Shown here: positions 48,359-56,786 of the stretch, piece after piece
Numbering within the stretch: position 1 is the stretch's first letter
How the letters are laid out: every line of letters begins with the position of its first letter
From: an uncultured Muribaculaceae bacterium
GTDB lineage: Bacteria; Bacteroidota; Bacteroidia; Bacteroidales; Muribaculaceae
Reading direction: 5' to 3'
NCBI GenBank assembly: GCA_910584125.1
Contig: CAJTXU010000012.1
Span: 8,573 to 72,572, forward strand
DNA: 64,000 nt
Position numbers and translations under genes: made by a program
The notes under the pieces: generated by a model
Seen by the model: the letters and a program-made list of their open reading frames with translations, nothing else
Told to the model about the DNA's origin: nothing
Databases searched by the model: none

Positions 48359-49342
48359 CTCGATTAGCGAATTGAAAGTTTCGGCGACTTGGCGGCGGGC
48401 GGCAGCGAAGTCGATGTCTGGGGGCGAGGGGAGTCCGGCGGCGGTCGCCTCGCGGAGGCGGGCTTCTATAAGGTTGGGCGGGTCGAGCAGCGAGCCGAGC
48501 GCTCCCATCCAGCCGCTTGCCGTTCCGGCCTCGTAGAAGTCACGCTGGTTGTCGACGAACCACCCCGCGACGACAGGCAGACGCCGTGAGATGGCCTCGA
48601 CGCAGAGCGTGCTTGCCGGGAAAACGCCTAAGTCGCAGCTGTTCATGAGCCGCGCCATGCCGGCGGCGTCAAGCCGGCCGTGCCTTACTGTGCTGAGGCG
48701 ACTGTCGATGTGCGAGTCACAATCTCCCGGCAGATGAATCTCCGCCTCCGGGAAGACCTCGCTGATCACGCGGCATATCTTCGCGGTCAGCCCGAGCGGG
48801 TCGGTGCCTCCTATCGCCGTCATGATGCGGCGCGGAGCGCCAGTGGAGACTCGCGGCGGCGCCGGCGAGAGAAAGGGGGCGCGCAGGAACGCCCATCCCA
48901 GACCGGTGTAGAGGCGCGTGTAGGGCGCGAGATTGAATTTCTCGCGGGGCAGCGGACAGAACGACACCACGGCGTCGGCCGTGAACCGCCGGTCGTGCGT
49001 GTCGTCGATGCAGACCAGCGCCGCGCAGCGTTCTCTGGCAGCGCTCTGGTAGTGGGCGTCGAAATAGTAGTTGTCGAGCACGGCGATGTCGTCGGGCCCG
49101 AGCGTGTCGAGAAAGAGGGCGTCGAACTCCTTGAGGCCGCTTGCCGCGATGGGCAGCGGGCGGGCTCCGGCGGCGGCGATCTCGTCGAGCTGCCATTGCG
49201 ACAGGACGCCGTCGGGCGTGTGGCCGGTCACGACGCAGTCGAAGTCGTCGCGCAGATATGACGCGAGCGCGACGGTGCGGACGAAATGCCCGAAGCCCAC
49301 CGATCCGCCGGCGTCGGCCCTGAGCACGGCCCGGCGTCTCAT
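48338..49342 (-). CDS. pseG: UDP-2,4-diacetamido-sugar hydrolase PseG
   Basis: A 334-residue GT-B-like hydrolase that removes UDP from the pseudaminic acid precursor. The start at 49342 overlaps the stop of the previous gene as ATGA and gives RRRAVLRADAGGSVGFGHFVR, where GxGHxxR-like residues are typical of PseG (GFGHFVR). AIGGTDPLGLTAKI (about 165-178) and the later CVEAISRRLPVVAGW form the nucleotide-sugar site. A longer frame to 49585 would overlap the PseF-PseH gene entirely and is rejected. The decamer repeat encodes its last residues. Confidence 0.88.
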   Translation of the reverse strand: MRRRAVLRADAGGSVGFGHFVRTVALASYLRDDFDCVVTGHTPDGVLSQWQLDEIAAAGARPLPIAASGLKEFDALFLDTLGPDDIAVLDNYYFDAHYQSAARERCAALVCIDDTHDRRFTADAVVSFCPLPREKFNLAPYTRLYTGLGWAFLRAPFLSPAPPRVSTGAPRRIMTAIGGTDPLGLTAKICRVISEVFPEAEIHLPGDCDSHIDSRLSTVRHGRLDAAGMARLMNSCDLGVFPASTLCVEAISRRLPVVAGWFVDNQRDFYEAGTASGWMGALGSLLDPPNLIEARLREATAAGLPSPPDIDFAAARRQVAETFNSLIEINPDLS

Positions 49343-50514
49343 GGCTTGATGACTGTCTCGAACATCACACATCCGTCTCGTTCGCCCGTCTCGACCCCTC
49401 CCAACGAGCGCTCGAGCGCGAGCGACGCCTCGTTGTTGGGGCGGACGCGCGTCAGTATGGTGCGCACGTCGCGGCGGTCGGCCAGCAGCGCGTAGAGCGC
49501 GCCCAGCATACGCCCGGCGTGCCCGCGGCCGCGGGCACCGGCGTCGAGCCATATGCCGCGTTCCACCGAGTCGGGGCCGATCCATTCCAGATTGACCGAG
49601 CCGATGAAGTCTCCTTCGGGAGAGAAGACCGCGTAATACTGCTTGTCGCGGCGCGTGCGCAGCGACTCGACGAAAGCCTCGTGGGCCTCGCGGCTTATGA
49701 CCTGCGTGTTGACCATGCGCGAGCGCACGTCGTCGGCGTTGCGGCCGAGGCGCACCAGCTCAGACACCTCGGGCGAGACCTCCGTCAAGGCCACGAGGGA
49801 ATAGTCTCCGGCCTGGATGCGGCGCGGAAACGAGAGCATCTCGTATTTCATCTCCGCGAGCCGCCAGTCGACGGGGGTGTCGAGGTCCTGCACTTCGAGT
49901 TCAGGGAGCACGACCGGGCGCGTGTCGGGCCCCCACAGCGAATGCCTCCGGGTGAATGCGGCGACCGTCGAGAAGTAGAACTGCCCCGCGTCGTGATAGG
50001 TCTTCTGCAGATCCTGCGAGCGGGCCGTGGCGTATTCGGGATGTCGCATCGAGATTCGGCCGTCGTCGCCGATGACGAGGCCACGCTGCACGGGGTAGGA
50101 ATACTCGACGCAAGTGAAGGCGCCCTCTGCCTCACCGCGCTCGATTATGCCGAACGCGTCGGCGAGTCGGCGCGGGGTGACGAACGGAGCCGTGGCGTAG
50201 ATGCAGGCCAGGGCGTCGAACGTCCGGCCGTCGGCGGCGTAACGCTCCAGCACCTCGGCGATGACGTCGGCCGTGGTGGCGTAGTCGTCGGAGGTCGCGT
50301 CCGAACGCATGAAGGGCGTCACGGCACCGTAGCGGCGGGCCACCCCAGCGATCTCGGGGTCGTCGGTCGAGACCATCACCTCGTCGAAACATCCGGCCGC
50401 CAGGGCCGCGCGTATCGAGTAGGCGATCACCGGAACGCCTGCGAACTCCTTGACGTTCTTGCGCTTGATGCGCTTGCTGCCTCCACGGGCAGGGATTATC
50501 GCAATGCACTTCAT
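49339..50514 (-). CDS. pseF: Fused CMP-pseudaminic acid synthetase and PseH-like acetyltransferase
   Basis: A 391-residue two-domain protein. Residues 1-230 are a cytidylyltransferase with IIPARGGSKRIKRKNVKEF at 6-24, VMVSTDDPEIA near 46-56 and a late LDTPVDWRLAE, as in PseF. Residues about 235-391 are a GNAT acetyltransferase (YSLVALTEVSPE, then GIWLDAGARGRGHAGRMLGA with the acetyl-CoA loop, and RPNNEASLALERSLGG), the place taken by PseH. The fusion supplies both the N-acetylation step and final CMP activation from one chain. It overlaps pseC upstream and pseG downstream by 4 bp each, implying translational coupling. Confidence 0.9.
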   Translation of the reverse strand: MKCIAIIPARGGSKRIKRKNVKEFAGVPVIAYSIRAALAAGCFDEVMVSTDDPEIAGVARRYGAVTPFMRSDATSDDYATTADVIAEVLERYAADGRTFDALACIYATAPFVTPRRLADAFGIIERGEAEGAFTCVEYSYPVQRGLVIGDDGRISMRHPEYATARSQDLQKTYHDAGQFYFSTVAAFTRRHSLWGPDTRPVVLPELEVQDLDTPVDWRLAEMKYEMLSFPRRIQAGDYSLVALTEVSPEVSELVRLGRNADDVRSRMVNTQVISREAHEAFVESLRTRRDKQYYAVFSPEGDFIGSVNLEWIGPDSVERGIWLDAGARGRGHAGRMLGALYALLADRRDVRTILTRVRPNNEASLALERSLGGVETGERDGCVMFETVIKP

Positions 50515-51674
50515 CGCGTCACGAACTCAATGACCTTGTCGATGACATACTGCTGCTCCTCGTCGGTGAGCGTCGGGAACATCGGGAGGCTCAGGCAGTG
50601 CCTGTAATACTCCTCGACCACGGGGAGGTCGCCCTCTTTCCAGCCGAACTGCCGGTAATACGGCATGAGGTGGAGCGGGGCGTAGTGCACCTGGGCGAGC
50701 ACGCCCTCCGAGCGCAGGAAGTCGTAGAGGCCCTTGCGGTCGGGCACCTGGATGATATAGAGGTGGAAGGCGTGGAGGATATCGTCGGCGCGGCGAGGAG
50801 TGCGGATGGCCTCGATGCAGGCGAAAGCCTCGTCATAACGGCGGGCGATCTCCTGGCGGCGGGCTATGCCGGCGTCGGCGCGGTCGAGCTGCGAGATGCC
50901 GAGCGCGGCCTGAAAGTCGGTGAGCCGGTAGTTGAAGCCGAGTTCCTGCATCTCGTAGTACCATCCGCCGTCGCTGTGCGAGAGGCGCGCGGGGTCGCGC
51001 GTGATGCCGTGCGTGCGGAAGAGGCGCAGACGCTCCAGCAGCTCGGGGCTGTCGGTCGTCACCATGCCCCCTTCGCCGGTGGCTATATGCTTGACGGGGT
51101 GGAACGAGAAGACGCAGCAGTCGGCAAGGGAGCCCTCGCCCGTGGTGTGCCGGTGGCCGGCGGAGTCGGTCCACCATGCTCCGGGTGCGTGGCAAGCGTC
51201 CTCGATGATCCAGAGGCCGTGGCGGTCGGCGATGGCGCGCAGGCGCTCGAGGTTGTGGGGGTATCCGGCGAAGTCAACCACCACTATGCCGGCGAAAGTG
51301 CCGCGTGGATTCGACTCGAGCAGCGCCGAGAGCTTGCCCTCGTCCATGAGGTATGTGTCGGGGTCGATGTCGCAGAATGTCACGTCGCCGCCGCAATAGC
51401 GGATGCAGTTGGCCGAGGCGGCGAAGGTCATGGGGGTGACGATGACGCGCTGTCCCGGCGCGACGCCGAGGGCGCGGGCCGCGAGGTGCAGGCCCGAGGT
51501 GGCGTTGTTGACGGCCACGGCGTGGCGCGCGCCGACATAGTCGGCGAACTTGCGCTCGAACTCCTCGATCTTGGGGCCCTGGGTGAGGAAGTCGCTACGC
51601 AGGGTCTCGAACACGGCCGCCACGTCCTCGTCGGTGATGTGCTGGCGGCCGTAAGGTATCGGTTTTTCTCTCAT
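50511..51674 (-). CDS. pseC: PLP-dependent aminotransferase PseC
   Basis: A 387-residue DegT/DnrJ/EryC1-type aminotransferase that installs the 4-amino group on the PseB product. The PLP lysine lies in FSFHPVKHIATGEGGM near residues 180-195; VIVTPMTFAASANCI and WIIEDACHAPGAWW are other family landmarks, and YEMQELGFNYRLTDFQAALG follows. It starts 13 bp after pseB and ends in a 4-bp overlap with the pseF-pseH gene. Confidence 0.93.
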   Translation of the reverse strand: MREKPIPYGRQHITDEDVAAVFETLRSDFLTQGPKIEEFERKFADYVGARHAVAVNNATSGLHLAARALGVAPGQRVIVTPMTFAASANCIRYCGGDVTFCDIDPDTYLMDEGKLSALLESNPRGTFAGIVVVDFAGYPHNLERLRAIADRHGLWIIEDACHAPGAWWTDSAGHRHTTGEGSLADCCVFSFHPVKHIATGEGGMVTTDSPELLERLRLFRTHGITRDPARLSHSDGGWYYEMQELGFNYRLTDFQAALGISQLDRADAGIARRQEIARRYDEAFACIEAIRTPRRADDILHAFHLYIIQVPDRKGLYDFLRSEGVLAQVHYAPLHLMPYYRQFGWKEGDLPVVEEYYRHCLSLPMFPTLTDEEQQYVIDKVIEFVTR

Positions 51675-51687
51675 CTTGTTAACAGTG

Positions 51688-52710
51688 TCACTTCACCTCG
51701 AAGTCGGGGTCTACATAACGTTTGATCTTCTCGCGCATGGTCTCCACGGTCTCCCACTCGGTGTTCTTGTCGGAGCTGTAATGGAAGCCGTCGGGCACGG
51801 GCACGCCGTGATGGTGCGAGATATAGTCCTCGCGCGTGTGCTGGAACGACACCGAGGGGAGGATGGCGTAATAGTCGCCGATGTCGATGGTGTTGAGCGC
51901 GTCGGTGGGGGTGATCATTTCCTCGTGGAGTTTCTCGCCGGGGCGTATGCCGACCTCCACCTGAGGCAGCGAGGGGGCGATGGCCGTGGCCACGTCGGTG
52001 ATGTTGTAGGAGGGAATCTTCGGGATGAAGATCTCGCCGCCGAGATGGTGGCCGATCGCCCAGAGCACGAGGTCGACGCCCGCTTCGAGCGAGATGTTGA
52101 ATCGCGTCATGCGCATGTCGGTGATGGGCAGCTCGGAGGCTCCGGCGTCGCGGCGGGCGATGAAGAAGGGGATCACGCTGCCGCGCGAGCCCATCACGTT
52201 GCCGTATCTCACCACGCTGAACTTCACCGGGTTGTCGCCCTTGATGTTGTTGGCGGCCGTGAAGAGTTTGTCGCTGGTGAGCTTGGTTGCGCCGTAGAGG
52301 TTGATCGGGGCGCAGGCCTTGTCGGTCGAGAGGGCCACGACGTGCTGCACGCCCGTGGCGAGGGCGGCGTTGATGACGTTCTGGGCGCCGTGCACATTGG
52401 TCTTGATGCATTCCTCGGGATTGTATTCGGCGGTGTCGACCTGCTTGATGGCCGCGGCGTGGATGATCACGTCGATGCCCTGGCAGGCGCGGACCAGACG
52501 TTCGCCGTCGCGCACGTCGCCGATGAAGAATCTCAGCTGGGGATACTTGTCGTGGGGGTATTTCTGCTTGAGCTCGAACTGCTTGAGTTCGTCGCGCGAG
52601 TAAATCACGATGCGCTTCACGTCGGGATACCGGCGCAGGATGACCTCGACGAATTTCTTGCCGAACGAGCCTGTGCCGCCCGTGATGAGTATTGACTTGT
52701 TGTTGAGCAC
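51688..52710 (-). CDS. pseB: UDP-GlcNAc 4,6-dehydratase (inverting) PseB
   Basis: A 340-residue extended SDR enzyme, first step of pseudaminic acid synthesis. The NAD-binding motif ITGGTGSFGKKF is at about residues 9-20, HAAAIKQVDTAEYNPEECIK near 85-104 is characteristic of the PseB/FlaA1 group, and the active-site STDKACAPINLYGATK holds the catalytic Lys and Tyr region. The likely start is a GTG at 52710. Only 33 bp separate it from the upstream GYF-domain gene and no promoter is seen there, suggesting co-transcription. Confidence 0.93.
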   Translation of the reverse strand: MLNNKSILITGGTGSFGKKFVEVILRRYPDVKRIVIYSRDELKQFELKQKYPHDKYPQLRFFIGDVRDGERLVRACQGIDVIIHAAAIKQVDTAEYNPEECIKTNVHGAQNVINAALATGVQHVVALSTDKACAPINLYGATKLTSDKLFTAANNIKGDNPVKFSVVRYGNVMGSRGSVIPFFIARRDAGASELPITDMRMTRFNISLEAGVDLVLWAIGHHLGGEIFIPKIPSYNITDVATAIAPSLPQVEVGIRPGEKLHEEMITPTDALNTIDIGDYYAILPSVSFQHTREDYISHHHGVPVPDGFHYSSDKNTEWETVETMREKIKRYVDPDFEVK

Positions 52711-52743
52711 TTGGGTGCGGATTTTTATGATTGGTTAGTTTAT

Positions 52744-53364
52744 TCAGAAGAACTTGTGGCCCATGAAGGCGAAGAGTATGAGGCCGAGGAAGAATGTTAT
52801 TCCGGTCCACATCTTTGCCGAACGGTCGTAGTCGTGCGCGTCGGCGCGCAGTTGCTCGCGCTCGCTGTCGGTGTATAGCGGCTTACCTCTCTTGGAGTCG
52901 CTGCGTCGCGACTCGGTCCAGGCCGCGCGAGCGCGGTAGGAGTAGTATATTGCCACGAAGCCGGTGAGCGGGAAGCAGAAGAGCGTCAGGAATATGGCGA
53001 TGAAGAGCGTCGGCGAGGGGGGCACGGAGGTGTCGGGCGTGTCGTCGCGGATGCCCTCGGGCGGAACGCCGCCCCGGCGCACCATAGCGCGGAATCTCGG
53101 CGGCACGTCGGCATATGGGTCGTCGGCTTCGGCCGGCGCGGCCTGGGCGTCGGTCTGTGTGCCTGCGGCGGGGCGCTGCGGATGCATCAGGTCGAAGATG
53201 CGCCGGCGGTAGAACCGGCATATGTCGGCCACCTCCTCGGCCTTCTGCCAGTCGGCCATGCCCTTGCACCACACGTATGTGTCGGGGCGCACCCCGGCCG
53301 CCGAGAGTTCGTCGAGCTCGTATGGGCCGCGGCGTTCGCCGTCGATCATTGCGAAATAGCGCAT
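52744..53364 (-). CDS. GYF_2-domain membrane protein with CD225/dispanin-like helices
   Basis: A 206-residue protein. An N-terminal GYF_2 (DUF4339) domain, YFAMIDGERRGPYELDEL to TYVWCKGMADWQKAEEV, spans about 1-50. A disordered stretch follows, then two membrane helices (about 117-145 and 183-203); the first with FCFPLTGFVAIYYSYRARAAW resembles the CD225/dispanin motif. No enzymatic signature is seen. It lies 9 bp after another GYF gene and 33 bp before pseB in the same direction. Confidence 0.8.
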   Translation of the reverse strand: MRYFAMIDGERRGPYELDELSAAGVRPDTYVWCKGMADWQKAEEVADICRFYRRRIFDLMHPQRPAAGTQTDAQAAPAEADDPYADVPPRFRAMVRRGGVPPEGIRDDTPDTSVPPSPTLFIAIFLTLFCFPLTGFVAIYYSYRARAAWTESRRSDSKRGKPLYTDSEREQLRADAHDYDRSAKMWTGITFFLGLILFAFMGHKFF

Positions 53365-53373
53365 CGGTTTCAG

Positions 53374-54075
53374 TTATAAGGTGCTTAAGAGTGAGTCCAG
53401 AACACCCGAAGTGACCAGAATCACTGAACTCACGATGCTTATGGCCGCGAACACGAGTGCGATGATGGTCATGGTCTTGGCCGTCGAGTTGGCCGTGTTG
53501 CCCGAGGCCTCGTCGCCGTAGGCGAAGAAGTTGTTGGCCTTGTTGGCGTTGACGGCTCCGATGATGCCCAGCACGATGCCGATTATGTTGCAGCTGCACA
53601 GGAAGCTGGCGACGGTGGCGATGATCGCCCACGGCATCCAGTTGGTGTGCGCCACAGGCTGGCGGAACGGCTGCTGCTGTCCGTAACCGGGCTGCTGGGG
53701 GTATCCGGGTTGCTGGGGATAACCGTAGCCCGGCTGGCCGTAAGGCTGTTGGGGCTGACCGTAAGGCTGTTGGGGCTGACCGTAAGGCTGCTGGGGCTGA
53801 CCGTAGCCCGGCTGTTGCGGCTGTCCGTAAGGCTGACCGTAAGGCTGTTGCGGCTGTTGGATGTCAACTTCCTCGCTGAACACCGGATAGTCCGCCACGG
53901 GCTGTTCCGTAGCGAGCAGGTCGGCGAGTTCAGGCAGCGTGGAGGCCTTGACCCAGTTCTCCAGGCCTTCGCGCCACACGGGCGTGTCGGGAGTCAGGCC
54001 GGCTTCGCGCAGTTTGTCGGCTGTCAGGGGCTCTGTCTGCTGCCCGTTGATGATCATGTAATATCTTGTTTCCAT
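53374..54075 (-). CDS. GYF_2-domain protein with Pro/Gln/Tyr repeats and DUF4190-like membrane domain
   Basis: A 233-residue protein from the ATG at 54075 (METRYYMIINGQQTEP); an upstream TTG at 54102 lies before the predicted transcription start. Residues 1-50 are a GYF_2 domain (VWREGLENWVKAS), about 70-150 are repeats of YGQPQQP, and about 155-230 contain two membrane helices with CNIIGIVLGIIGAVNANKAN, DUF4190-like. The repeats may bind Pro-rich ligands or span the envelope. It is the first gene behind the duplicated promoter and probably heads the pse operon. Confidence 0.8.
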   Translation of the reverse strand: METRYYMIINGQQTEPLTADKLREAGLTPDTPVWREGLENWVKASTLPELADLLATEQPVADYPVFSEEVDIQQPQQPYGQPYGQPQQPGYGQPQQPYGQPQQPYGQPQQPYGQPGYGYPQQPGYPQQPGYGQQQPFRQPVAHTNWMPWAIIATVASFLCSCNIIGIVLGIIGAVNANKANNFFAYGDEASGNTANSTAKTMTIIALVFAAISIVSSVILVTSGVLDSLLSTL

Positions 54076-54100
54076 ATCGAAAATAGTTTCAAAGTAAGTC

Positions 54101-54140
54101 AATTTGCAAATTTACAAAAAAAATGCCAATTATCGGCATG
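54101..54140 (-). promoter_or_regulatory. Duplicated promoter/operator, copy A (upstream of GYF-pse operon)
   Basis: Exact 40-bp repeat of 55867-55906. On the minus strand it has the -7 box TAAATTTG (54107-54114) and, further upstream, the near-palindrome ATGCCGATAATTGGCAT (54123-54139), placed where a -33 element would be. That arrangement suggests regulated rather than constitutive transcription. Confidence 0.7.
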
Positions 54141-54259
54141 TGGATGAAGAAAAGTCAATGCCTCAACAGATGGTCGGCAATTGTTCTTTTGTCTTTTGCA
54201 TTCATCTTATTTCCCATGTTGGATCTATGGGTATGGATTTTCTCTCAAAGGCATCAATC

Positions 54260-55852
54260 CTATTGCTTACGCTCAGTGAGTTCAAAAGTCCATTCTCCAG
54301 CCTTGTTCGAACCGGTATGTTTCACCGACAGCCATGGTTTTACTTTTTTCATCAGATAGCGTATGGCCATTGGAGTGAGACCAAATTTGTCCGAACACTC
54401 TTTTAATGTTGCGGAGGGCTCATTGAGCAGAAATAGCAAAACCGCTTTCTGAGAATCATCAAGATTTATTTGTTCCTTTATTTGTTTCTTTATTTGTCCT
54501 TTCGAGGAGTAACCTATAGATTCTTTGGTGTTTATAATGGAGTTTGTTTGTTCTTGCCCGTGATTTATTTGTTGTCCCTTTGTGTTTGTTTGTTCCGGGT
54601 CTTTGACGAGTGGCAGTGTCAACCATACTTCCCTTACGTCGACAAGCTCTTTGAGATCCGGACGAATAAATCCAAGAGTCTTCCAAGCAGTCAAAATCTT
54701 TTGGAATCCGGATCCGATGTTATCTCCATATCCAATCATACGGAACATCTTTTGAATATTCCTGTTGCGGGCATGAGTGAAATCACCTTTATAGATTCTC
54801 TCGGCCGAGATTCTAAGCAATCCTGGATTCCGCATAATAATTGCGTCATCTCGCCGGTCGATGCGCAAAACGCCCTCGGTCTGGAAATCCGAGTATGTGA
54901 CTGAATTTATAATCGCTTCGCGGACTCCATCATATAGTGGGCCGCCGTCACGTCGTGCAACACCAACTATTCTGCCTTCCGAAGGGAGAGTGAACAGCAG
55001 CTTCCGCATGGCCAGTATAACAAAATTGTAGAGGTTGTTTTCCCAACGGCCATCATAAGTCAGGCGGTCATTCCATTTCAGATTTGTTCCTGGCTCCACG
55101 CCGATAAGGTCAAGATAATCCATCCGGAACAATGGAAAGCGTTTCTCGATTGGAGTCCCCTTGCCGAACATCATCAAGCCGGCAATCGTCAGCCCCTCGC
55201 TCTCTTTATGGCGGTCATAGTCATAGCCTCCCATCTTATAAAGGAACTCCTTGTTGTCAAGATTCTTGTATGCGTGTCCCGGATTCGCGGTGTCGAATAC
55301 CTGACGATATCCCCGAAGAGTTTCTTCATCAATATCATCCATGCCATAATGCTCAATAATCTGACCATCAATATCATCGGAGCTGTCGCGGAGCATCATG
55401 GCAAGTTCCTCGCGGTCAATCCGGCGGTCTCCCTCATGGCTGCGCTTATATGAGCCGTCCATAAGGTTGTCATTGATGTAGATTGGCTTCTTATGATAGT
55501 CAGCCTCTGGCACAGAAATATATATGATTGTTTTGCCATCAATGTCAACAGGTCTGAAATCGCTGTCGAAAAGGATATTTCGGCTTACTTTCTGACGATT
55601 GTTAAGAATGTTGAAGAAGTCTGTTTCAATCTTGTAAGGGTCGGAGACGCCTGTTATCTCGAATCGCGCGTCAGCTGTCCGATCCTTATGCTCGGTCACA
55701 CCCAGAAGGATTATTCCGCCGCGGGTATTGGCGAATGCGGAATAAGTTTCCCATATTGAGCGGGGCAATTTGTCGGAACACTTCTTCATCTCAACCGAAA
55801 TGGATTCCCCTTGTCGAATCAACTTATGTATGTCGTCAGCAGTTACAGTCAT
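54260..55852 (-). CDS. AlbA_2 (Schlafen-type) putative transcriptional regulator with ATPase-like domain
   Basis: A 530-residue protein from the ATG at 55852 (MTVTADDIHKLIRQGES). The N-terminal AlbA_2 domain shows ESISVEMKKCSDKLPRSIWE and ANTRGGIILLGVTEHKD (about 15-60). A central HATPase_c_4-like region contains GGPLYDGVREAIINSVTYSD near residue 305, and the C-terminus has a winged-helix-like segment (SATLKECSDKFGLTPMAIRY). Such proteins are common in Bacteroidales accessory loci and are annotated as regulators without a proven role. It is bracketed by 40-bp direct repeats carrying its own promoter, and codon usage looks less GC rich than the pse genes, both suggesting acquisition. Confidence 0.8.
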   Translation of the reverse strand: MTVTADDIHKLIRQGESISVEMKKCSDKLPRSIWETYSAFANTRGGIILLGVTEHKDRTADARFEITGVSDPYKIETDFFNILNNRQKVSRNILFDSDFRPVDIDGKTIIYISVPEADYHKKPIYINDNLMDGSYKRSHEGDRRIDREELAMMLRDSSDDIDGQIIEHYGMDDIDEETLRGYRQVFDTANPGHAYKNLDNKEFLYKMGGYDYDRHKESEGLTIAGLMMFGKGTPIEKRFPLFRMDYLDLIGVEPGTNLKWNDRLTYDGRWENNLYNFVILAMRKLLFTLPSEGRIVGVARRDGGPLYDGVREAIINSVTYSDFQTEGVLRIDRRDDAIIMRNPGLLRISAERIYKGDFTHARNRNIQKMFRMIGYGDNIGSGFQKILTAWKTLGFIRPDLKELVDVREVWLTLPLVKDPEQTNTKGQQINHGQEQTNSIINTKESIGYSSKGQIKKQIKEQINLDDSQKAVLLFLLNEPSATLKECSDKFGLTPMAIRYLMKKVKPWLSVKHTGSNKAGEWTFELTERKQ

Positions 55853-55866
55853 TGTTATGTAATTCA

Positions 55867-55906
55867 AATTTGCAAATTTACAAAAAAAATGCCAATTATC
55901 GGCATG
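55867..55906 (-). promoter_or_regulatory. Duplicated promoter/operator, copy B (upstream of AlbA_2 gene)
   Basis: Identical to 54101-54140: -7 box TAAATTTG at 55873-55880 and near-palindrome at 55889-55905. Transcription would start about 14 nt before the ATG at 55852. Confidence 0.7.
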
Positions 55907-55923
55907 CGGGGCGGAAAAAGGAC

Positions 55924-56120
55924 AAAAAAACGACCGCTCTCACGAGTGGTCGTTTCTTGACGGTCAAAACGGGATTTGACCGTCTAATCTTAACTTAATG
56001 AACAAAAATCTATCTTCTAACTGAAAAGGAAACCGCCGCTGGCCGCGTTTTGTTCAGCGTTGACGGTGGTTTTAACATTCTTTAACCACTGACGCTTGCC
56101 GGCGGTGTCGTGCAAATGTA
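55924..56120 (-). ncRNA. Structured 3' region or small-RNA candidate with terminator
   Basis: On the minus strand a -7-like box TACATTTG (56113-56120) is followed by a GCGT..GTGGTT / AACCAC..ACGC stem (about 56094-56057), a hairpin GACGGTCAAA/TTTGACCGTC (55959-55984), then a 12-bp terminator stem (55928-55939 with 55944-55955) followed by seven T. No frame is open through it. It may be the 3' untranslated part of the lipoprotein gene or a small RNA of about 175 nt processed or transcribed from there. The terminator part is secure; the RNA is a candidate. Confidence 0.4.
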
Positions 56121-56173
56121 AACGCACGCAACGGATTTTCGGCCGCACGCGTCAGAATACAGCCGGATTTTCT

Positions 56174-56680
56174 TTACTTTTTCTTGAACTGCTCGTTCAT
56201 ACGCTCCATCATGTCCATGGCGCTGCCGGTCGAGCGGGGAGTCTTGTCGAAGTCGATCGTGACCTGCTGGGCGTTCTTTTCGAACGTCAGCGTGTAGGCC
56301 GTGCTGTCGGTGTCGACTACCACCGGCTTGCCCTTCATGTCGACCGCGCGGTAGACGCCGCTGTCGCCCTTCTCAAACGGACGCTCGAGCACCACGCTGT
56401 AGTTTATTTTCGTGCGATTGCCGTTCTCGTAGACGTAAAGCGCCGACTGGTTTGGACTGAGCGCCACGATGATGCGGCCGTCGAACTTGCCGTGGCGCGC
56501 GTCGTCGCCCGTGATGTCGTAGGCCGTGGCGTTATAGATGCCGCTCTCCACTGGCTGGTTGGCGGCGAAAGCCGCGCTGTCGGCCGCGTTTTCGGCCTGG
56601 CTGTTGGCGTTCTTCGATCCGCATGACGGTAAAAGCGCCAGCGCGGCCAGAGCCATTGCTCCAAAAAGTGATTTCTTCAT
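56174..56680 (-). CDS. Small lipoprotein, unknown function
   Basis: A 168-residue protein from the ATG at 56680 (MKKSLFGAMALAALALLPSCGS), with a clear lipobox LLPSC at about residues 16-20. The mature part has a short disordered linker followed by a beta-rich domain (GIYNATAYDITGDD, GRIIVALSPNQSALYVYENG, YTLTFEKNAQQVTIDFDK), somewhat like the NlpE N-terminal fold but without its CxxC, so the match is weak. It precedes the terminator-containing region at 55924. Confidence 0.7.
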   Translation of the reverse strand: MKKSLFGAMALAALALLPSCGSKNANSQAENAADSAAFAANQPVESGIYNATAYDITGDDARHGKFDGRIIVALSPNQSALYVYENGNRTKINYSVVLERPFEKGDSGVYRAVDMKGKPVVVDTDSTAYTLTFEKNAQQVTIDFDKTPRSTGSAMDMMERMNEQFKKK

Positions 56681-56786
56681 ATCCGTATGTTTTTTAAGGG
56701 TTGCGCGCCGCGACAATCACGGCTTGCCTATACAACAAATTATCGCCTCAAAGGGATAGGAGTGCCGGGCGGGTGTGATCCGATGT

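Noticed and set aside
49343..49585. Longer N-terminus for PseG
   Set aside because: Arg/Ala-rich sequence out of frame with the fused PseF-PseH gene that occupies this stretch; the ATGA overlap at 49339-49342 fixes the start.
47286..52710. Sialic or legionaminic acid synthesis instead of pseudaminic acid
   Set aside because: The AELSANH opening of the synthase, a PseB-type inverting dehydratase and PseG-type hydrolase match the pseudaminic route; no epimerase of the NeuC type is present.
54144..54359. Small plus-strand frame starting MKKSQCLNRWSAIVLL, signal-like
   Set aside because: Its beginning looks like a membrane segment, but it has no promoter, starts inside the repeat-flanked region and overlaps the AlbA_2 gene antisense by 100 bp. 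It could be a remnant; not strong enough to call.
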